A stretch of 9,486 nt of DNA from an uncultured Alphaproteobacteria bacterium (GTDB lineage: Bacteria > Pseudomonadota > Alphaproteobacteria > Sphingomonadales > Sphingomonadaceae), in NCBI GenBank assembly GCA_903939555.1, contig CAJAHV010000261.1:1-9486 (forward strand). Direction: 5' to 3'. Positions 6,447 through 9,486 of this stretch are shown here, piece by piece. Made by a program: the position numbers and the translations under genes. The notes beneath the pieces are model-generated. The model was not told the origin of the DNA, made no database searches, and saw nothing but the letters and a program-made list of their open reading frames with translations. Position 1 is the stretch's first letter; each line of letters begins with the position of its first letter.

Positions 6447-6461
6447 CACGTTATGAGTCAA
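6433..6461 (-). promoter_or_regulatory. Candidate promoter for rpsM operon
   Basis: On the minus strand TTGACT (6461-6456) matches a sigma-70 -35 box in five of six bases, including the TTGAC favoured in alphaproteobacteria. Exactly 17 bases later comes TAACCG (6438-6433), a weak -10. A transcript would start near 6426, giving a leader of about 108 bases. The location, in the largest spacer of the cluster and directly ahead of the alpha-operon genes, supports the call; the poor -10 argues for caution. Confidence 0.35.
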
Positions 6462-6497
6462 GCCACATCGACATTACCTGCGGCGGCGCGCCCGGAC

Positions 6498-6851
6498 TCA
6501 GGCTTCGGGACAACGCCAGACCCATGCCGCGCCCACCAGCCCAACAAGCGACGGCACGAGCGCGTAGGGCATAGGTGCAAACGCCAGCCCCGCCAGCGCC
6601 GAAGCCGCGAAGCCAACCAGTGCCGCCTGCTTGCCACGCCGGCTTATCGCGCCATTGGTCCGCCATCGGATGATATGCGGACCAAAGACCGGATGTTCGA
6701 TCAACCGCGCTTCAAACCGCGGGCTGCTGCGCGCGAAACAGAATGCCGCCAGAATCATGAACGGCACCGTCGGCAGAAGCGGCAGCAGAATACCGGCAAT
6801 ACCAAGTGCCACAGCGGCAAAGCCGCCAATCAGGTAAAGCGAGCGAATCAT
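6498..6851 (-). CDS. YbaN/DUF454-family small inner-membrane protein
   Basis: The 117-residue product matches the YbaN (DUF454) family: LGIAGILLPLLPTVPFMILA (16-35), then CFARSSPRFEARLIEHPVFGP (38-58), then IRWRTNGAISRRGKQAA (61-77). Hydrophobic segments at about 5-38 and 78-112 predict two or more membrane spans with a short positively charged loop between them. The family's biochemical role is not known. I chose ATG at 6851; a TTG at 6857 would add two residues, and neither has a clear ribosome binding site, so expression may be low or depend on read-through from adk. It lies 107 bases after adk and 179 bases before rpsM, between genes that are usually adjacent in alphaproteobacteria. Codon use and GC bias look like those of its neighbours. 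Confidence 0.85.
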   Translation of the reverse strand: MIRSLYLIGGFAAVALGIAGILLPLLPTVPFMILAAFCFARSSPRFEARLIEHPVFGPHIIRWRTNGAISRRGKQAALVGFAASALAGLAFAPMPYALVPSLVGLVGAAWVWRCPEA

Positions 6852-6942
6852 GACCAAGCGCTACGCGCGGTCGCTATTGCAAGCAATCGGTCCTGACGTC
6901 GCGGCGCGCGTCGGGCTTGCGGCACAGCGACATAATTGCCGG

Positions 6943-6956
6943 CCGGCGCTCGCCGG
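6943..6956 (-). other. Short GC hairpin after adk
   Basis: CCGGC (6943-6947) pairs with GCCGG (6952-6956) around GCTC, starting two bases after the adk stop on the transcript. It lacks a following U run on the minus strand, so it may protect the adk 3' end but is a weak candidate for termination. Confidence 0.3.
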
Positions 6957-6958
6957 TT

Positions 6959-7606
6959 TCAGGCGCCGATCACCTTGTCGATGCTGGCTGCAACAGCGTC
7001 CATGTCTGCCATGCCATCGACGCGCGAGACCAAGCCGAGCGCTTCATAATGCGGCAGGATCGGCGCCGTCTTGGCCCGATACTCGGCCATGCGGGTCCGC
7101 ACCGTCTCGGCATTGTCGTCGGGCCGGCGCTTGAACTCGGTCGACCCGCAAACGTCGCAGGCGCCAGCCACTCGTGGCTGCTTGTGACGATCATGATAGC
7201 CTTCGCCGCATTTGGCGCAGGTGTAGCGCCCGGTGATACGATCGACGAGCGCGTCCTCGTCGACGCCCAGTTCGATGACATGGTCGAGGTGCAGCCCCTT
7301 GGCGGCGAGCATCGCATCGAGCGCGAGCGCCTGCACGTTGGTGCGCGGATAACCATCAAGGATGAAACCGCGGCGGGCGTCATCGTGGTCGAGTCGTTCC
7401 GACAGAATACCATTGACGATCTCGTCAGACACGAGACCGCCGCTTTCCATCACGGATTTGGCCTGAAGGCCAACGGGCGTTTGCGCGGCAACGGCGGCCC
7501 GGAGCATGTCTCCGGTAGAAAACTGGACAAGTCCTCGTTCTTTGACGAGTCGGCTTGCCTGGGTTCCCTTCCCCGCGCCAGGCGGACCCAGCAAGATCAG
7601 ATTCAA
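6959..7606 (-). CDS. adk: Adenylate kinase with four-cysteine LID
   Basis: Adenylate kinase converts AMP and ATP to two ADP in the cytoplasm. The 215-residue protein has the P-loop GPPGAGKGT at 7-15, the AMP-binding region FSTGDMLRAAV (29-39) with FILDGYPRT (81-89), and the long-form LID at about 122-161. The LID carries C130, C133, C150 and C153 (CAKC and CDVC), the arrangement that binds a structural zinc in many adenylate kinases. The start codon is TTG at 7606: the P-loop must lie this close to the N-terminus, GAGGGGAG at 7614-7621 sits 7 bases upstream, and no ATG occurs until residue 34. The TTG overlaps the secY stop (TTGA), implying translational coupling. Adk after secY is common in alphaproteobacteria and Gram-positives. 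Confidence 0.96.
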   Translation of the reverse strand: MNLILLGPPGAGKGTQASRLVKERGLVQFSTGDMLRAAVAAQTPVGLQAKSVMESGGLVSDEIVNGILSERLDHDDARRGFILDGYPRTNVQALALDAMLAAKGLHLDHVIELGVDEDALVDRITGRYTCAKCGEGYHDRHKQPRVAGACDVCGSTEFKRRPDDNAETVRTRMAEYRAKTAPILPHYEALGLVSRVDGMADMDAVAASIDKVIGA

Positions 7607-8955
7607 CGGCGCGCTCCCCTCAGCTTCGATTTCTTTATGAGACCTTCATATTGATGCGCAAGCAGGTGGCTCTGTATCTGCGACACTGTATCCATCGTCA
7701 CATTGACGACGATCAGCAGAGACGTTCCGCCCAGAGCCAGCCCGGTGCCGAGTCGCGCGGAAAGAAATTCCGGCAGAAGACAGATAAGGGTGAGGTAGGC
7801 GGCGCCGATCACCGTAATACGCGTCAACACGAAATCGAGATATTCCGACGTCCGCACACCCGGGCGGATGCCTGGAATGAAGCCGCCATATTTCTTCAGA
7901 TTCTCCGCCGTCTCTTCGGGGTTGAATACCACTGCGGTGTAGAAGAAGGAGAAGAAGATGATGCCGAGCGCATACAGCGCCATGTACAGCGGCGCGCCGT
8001 GCTGCAGAGCGGTCGTGACGGTCAGCAACCACTCCGGACCACTGCCGCCCTGAGCCGCAAATTGCGCGATGGTCAGCGGCATCAGCAACAACGACGATGC
8101 AAAGATCGGCGGAATAACGCCGGCGGTATTGAGCTTCAAGGGCAGATGCGAGCTGTCGCCCTGGAACTGACGCGTACCGGTCTGACGCTTGGGGTACTGG
8201 ATGAGGATGCGGCGCTGGGCACGTTCCATCAGACAGATGAAGCCAATGGTCAGCAGCGCGACGATCGCTACCATCAGCACGGCCACCGGCGAGAGCGCAC
8301 CGGTGCGGCCCTGTTCGAACAATTGGCCGATGGCGCCGGGAAGATTGGCGACAATGCCGGCCATGATAATCAACGAAATGCCGTTGCCAATCCCGCGGCT
8401 GGTAATCTGTTCACCGAGCCACATCAGGAACATGGTGCCACCGATCAACGTGATGACCGTGGTGACGCGGAAGAACATGCCCGGGTCGATAACAGCGGAC
8501 ACACCCTGACCGGCACCCCAGCTTTCCAAGCCGACGGCAATGCCATAGCCCTGCACTGCCGTCAGGAAAACGGTGCCGTAGCGGGTGTATTGATTGAGCG
8601 TCTTGCGGCCCGAATCGCCTTCTTTCTTTAGCGCCATGAAGCTTGGCACCAGCGAGGTCATCAACTGCACCACGATCGAAGCGGTGATGTAGGGCGTGAC
8701 GCCCAAGGCGATGAGCGACATGCGTTCGAGCGCGCCGCCCGAGAACATGTTGAAAAAATCAAGCACGCCACCCTGGGTGCGATTGAAAAGTACGCCGAGC
8801 GCGGTCGGATCGATCCCTGGCAGCGGCACAAACGACACGAGCCGGAAAATTACCAGCGCTCCCAGGGTAAACCAAAGTCGCTTCTTGAGCTCCGTCGCCT
8901 TGGAGAAATTGGCGAAGCTGAGGTTCGCGGCCATTTTTTCGGCGGCTGAAGCCAT
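7603..8955 (-). CDS. secY: Protein translocase subunit SecY
   Basis: SecY is the channel subunit of the SecYEG translocon in the inner membrane, with ten transmembrane helices. The 450-residue protein shows the family signatures: ALGVTPYITASIVVQLM (83-99, TM2), GIGNGISLIIMAGIVA (188-203), LPLKLNTAGVIPPIFASSLL (271-290), FNPEETAENLKKYGGFIPG (344-362) and the C-terminal GGTSLLIVVNVTMDTVSQIQ (409-428). R364 in GIRPG corresponds to E. coli R357, needed for SecA-driven export. The ATG at 8955 is used; M8 is an alternative but has no better ribosome binding site, and the upstream site (GGGTAG) is weak. It follows rplO by 128 bases with strong hairpins in between, and its TGA overlaps the adk TTG. 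Confidence 0.97.
   Translation of the reverse strand: MASAAEKMAANLSFANFSKATELKKRLWFTLGALVIFRLVSFVPLPGIDPTALGVLFNRTQGGVLDFFNMFSGGALERMSLIALGVTPYITASIVVQLMTSLVPSFMALKKEGDSGRKTLNQYTRYGTVFLTAVQGYGIAVGLESWGAGQGVSAVIDPGMFFRVTTVITLIGGTMFLMWLGEQITSRGIGNGISLIIMAGIVANLPGAIGQLFEQGRTGALSPVAVLMVAIVALLTIGFICLMERAQRRILIQYPKRQTGTRQFQGDSSHLPLKLNTAGVIPPIFASSLLLMPLTIAQFAAQGGSGPEWLLTVTTALQHGAPLYMALYALGIIFFSFFYTAVVFNPEETAENLKKYGGFIPGIRPGVRTSEYLDFVLTRITVIGAAYLTLICLLPEFLSARLGTGLALGGTSLLIVVNVTMDTVSQIQSHLLAHQYEGLIKKSKLRGARR
7614..7621 (-). promoter_or_regulatory. Ribosome binding site of adk (decides TTG start)
   Basis: The minus strand reads GAGGGGAG within the last secY codons, seven bases before TTG at 7606. This placement supports TTG as the true adk start and allows ribosomes ending on secY to restart. 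Confidence 0.7.
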
Positions 8956-8976
8956 GTTGCTACCCGATCATCAAAA

Positions 8977-9048
8977 CGGCGACACGCCGGGACATACGAA
9001 CGGCGAAACGCCGCGCAAGGCCATCAGATAGGCAATGCGCGGCGTTTC
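8977..9048 (-). promoter_or_regulatory. Attenuator-like competing hairpins between rplO and secY
   Basis: Three structures are readable. A perfect 13-bp inverted repeat pairs GAAACGCCGCGCA (9005-9017) with TGCGCGGCGTTTC (9036-9048), with a further GCC/GGC pair in its 18-base loop. A small hairpin CGGCG-AAA-CGCCG (9001-9013) shares bases with the long stem, so the two exclude each other. A near copy, CGGCG-ACA-CGCCG (8977-8989), is followed on the transcript by UUUUGA, giving a short terminator-like element about 16 bases before the secY ATG. This lies within the spc operon, so full termination is unlikely; partial attenuation or translational control of secY is the inference. Confidence 0.5.
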
Positions 9049-9083
9049 TACCATGTGTCATTTCCGCAAAACGCGTCGGCGGA

Positions 9084-9486
9084 TTATTTAGCCGCCTTGA
9101 GCGCCGCGGCCTTGGCTTCACGCGCCACAGCGCGGGCAACCTTTTGCTCGTCACGGCTGAGCGGCGCCGGCTTGGGCGCCGGCAGCACGACGGTGCCACC
9201 AGCAGCTTCGACGGCGGCCTTGGCAGCCGCGCTGGCGCCGGCGACGCTGATTATCACTTTGGCAGTCAGGCTGCCCTTGGCGAGCAGGCGAACGCCATCA
9301 CGGACATGCGTGAGGACACCGGCATCGACCAGCGCCTGCGCATCAATGAGCGCGGTGGCGTCGAGACGTCCGGCGTCAACCATCGCTTGCAGCGTACCAA
9401 GGTTGAGCTCGGAATAATCCTTGCGGAAGATGTTGTTGAAACCGCGCTTCGGCAGCCGCATGTGCAGCGGCATCTGGCCGCCTTCG
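9084..9486 (-). CDS. rplO: 50S ribosomal protein L15 (N-terminus outside window)
   Basis: L15 is a late-assembling protein of the large subunit. The window holds the C-terminal 134 codons or so: the frame is open from the edge (EGGQ) through MPLHMRLPKRGFNNIFRKDY, the usual middle of L15, to TAA at 9084-9086. The C-terminal globular domain includes ALVDAGVLTHVRDGVRLLAKG and the family signature region LTAKVIISVAGASAAAKAAVEAAGG. The ATG at 9473 is internal, not the start, because the conserved EGGQ precedes it. The last 30 residues are a Lys/Ala-rich tail (KVARAVAREAKAAALKAAK), a little longer than in many bacteria. It is the gene upstream of secY in the spc operon. Confidence 0.96.
   Translation of the reverse strand, partial: EGGQMPLHMRLPKRGFNNIFRKDYSELNLGTLQAMVDAGRLDATALIDAQALVDAGVLTHVRDGVRLLAKGSLTAKVIISVAGASAAAKAAVEAAGGTVVLPAPKPAPLSRDEQKVARAVAREAKAAALKAAK

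Noticed and set aside
5083..6456. A 457-codon open frame on the plus strand across rpoA, rpsK and rpsM
   Set aside because: It is antisense to three well-recognised genes, has no family-like motifs, and crosses gene boundaries. Long antisense frames are expected in GC-rich coding DNA.
6319..6497. An extra small gene (such as rpmJ) in the spacer before rpsM
   Set aside because: No frame gives the short Cys/Lys-rich L36 pattern or any other recognisable small protein; the spacer looks regulatory.
7555..8631. A 358-codon open frame on the plus strand opposite secY
   Set aside because: It is a shadow of secY with low-complexity charged composition and no ribosome binding site of note.
9084..9473. 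Reading rplO as a complete gene from the ATG at 9473
   Set aside because: The frame stays open to the window edge and the conserved EGGQ precedes this Met, so the gene is cut by the window and the ATG is internal.
1..9486. Mobile elements, CRISPR arrays, toxin-antitoxin pairs or phage genes
   Set aside because: I saw no transposase, regular spaced repeats, terminal repeats or target-site duplications; every long frame on the coding strand is a conserved core or envelope gene.

Overview
The window is a run of twelve protein genes, all on the minus strand, from a GC-rich alphaproteobacterium. Protein wording (SecY, MurJ, RpoA, SecB), the order rplO-secY-adk-rpsM-rpsK-rpoA-rplQ with no rpsD, and a four-cysteine adenylate kinase all fit the class; order Sphingomonadales is my best guess from recall, not a computed placement. 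No rRNA, tRNA, CRISPR array, transposase or phage gene is visible. The window is chromosomal housekeeping DNA with little sign of transfer.

In transcription order (high to low coordinates), the first half is the end of the spc operon and the whole alpha operon: rplO (its 5' end lies outside the window), secY, adk, a small YbaN/DUF454 membrane-protein gene, rpsM, rpsK, rpoA and rplQ. The second half is secB, murJ, trpS and a DUF4136-type lipoprotein gene whose 3' end lies outside the window. Two junctions overlap by 4 bases: secY/adk (TTGA) and murJ/trpS (ATGA). The other spacers are 54-179 bases and most hold clear inverted repeats.

Functionally the genes cover ribosome assembly (L15, S13, S11, L17), transcription (RNA polymerase alpha), protein export (SecY channel, SecB chaperone), adenylate balance (Adk), lipid II flipping for peptidoglycan (MurJ), charging of tRNA-Trp (TrpRS), and two envelope proteins of unknown role.

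I found no convincing new biological system. The points most worth a second look are regulatory: an attenuator-like set of competing hairpins between rplO and secY; a candidate promoter with a 10-base-period direct repeat and a leader hairpin ahead of rpsM; a structured rpoA-rplQ spacer that could form a pseudoknot; the DUF454 gene placed between adk and rpsM; a TTG start for adk fused to the secY stop; and the junction of the alpha operon with secB-murJ-trpS. Spacers not listed as features (551-645, 5896-5949, 6852-6958) hold only ribosome binding sites and minor repeats described in the neighbouring entries.
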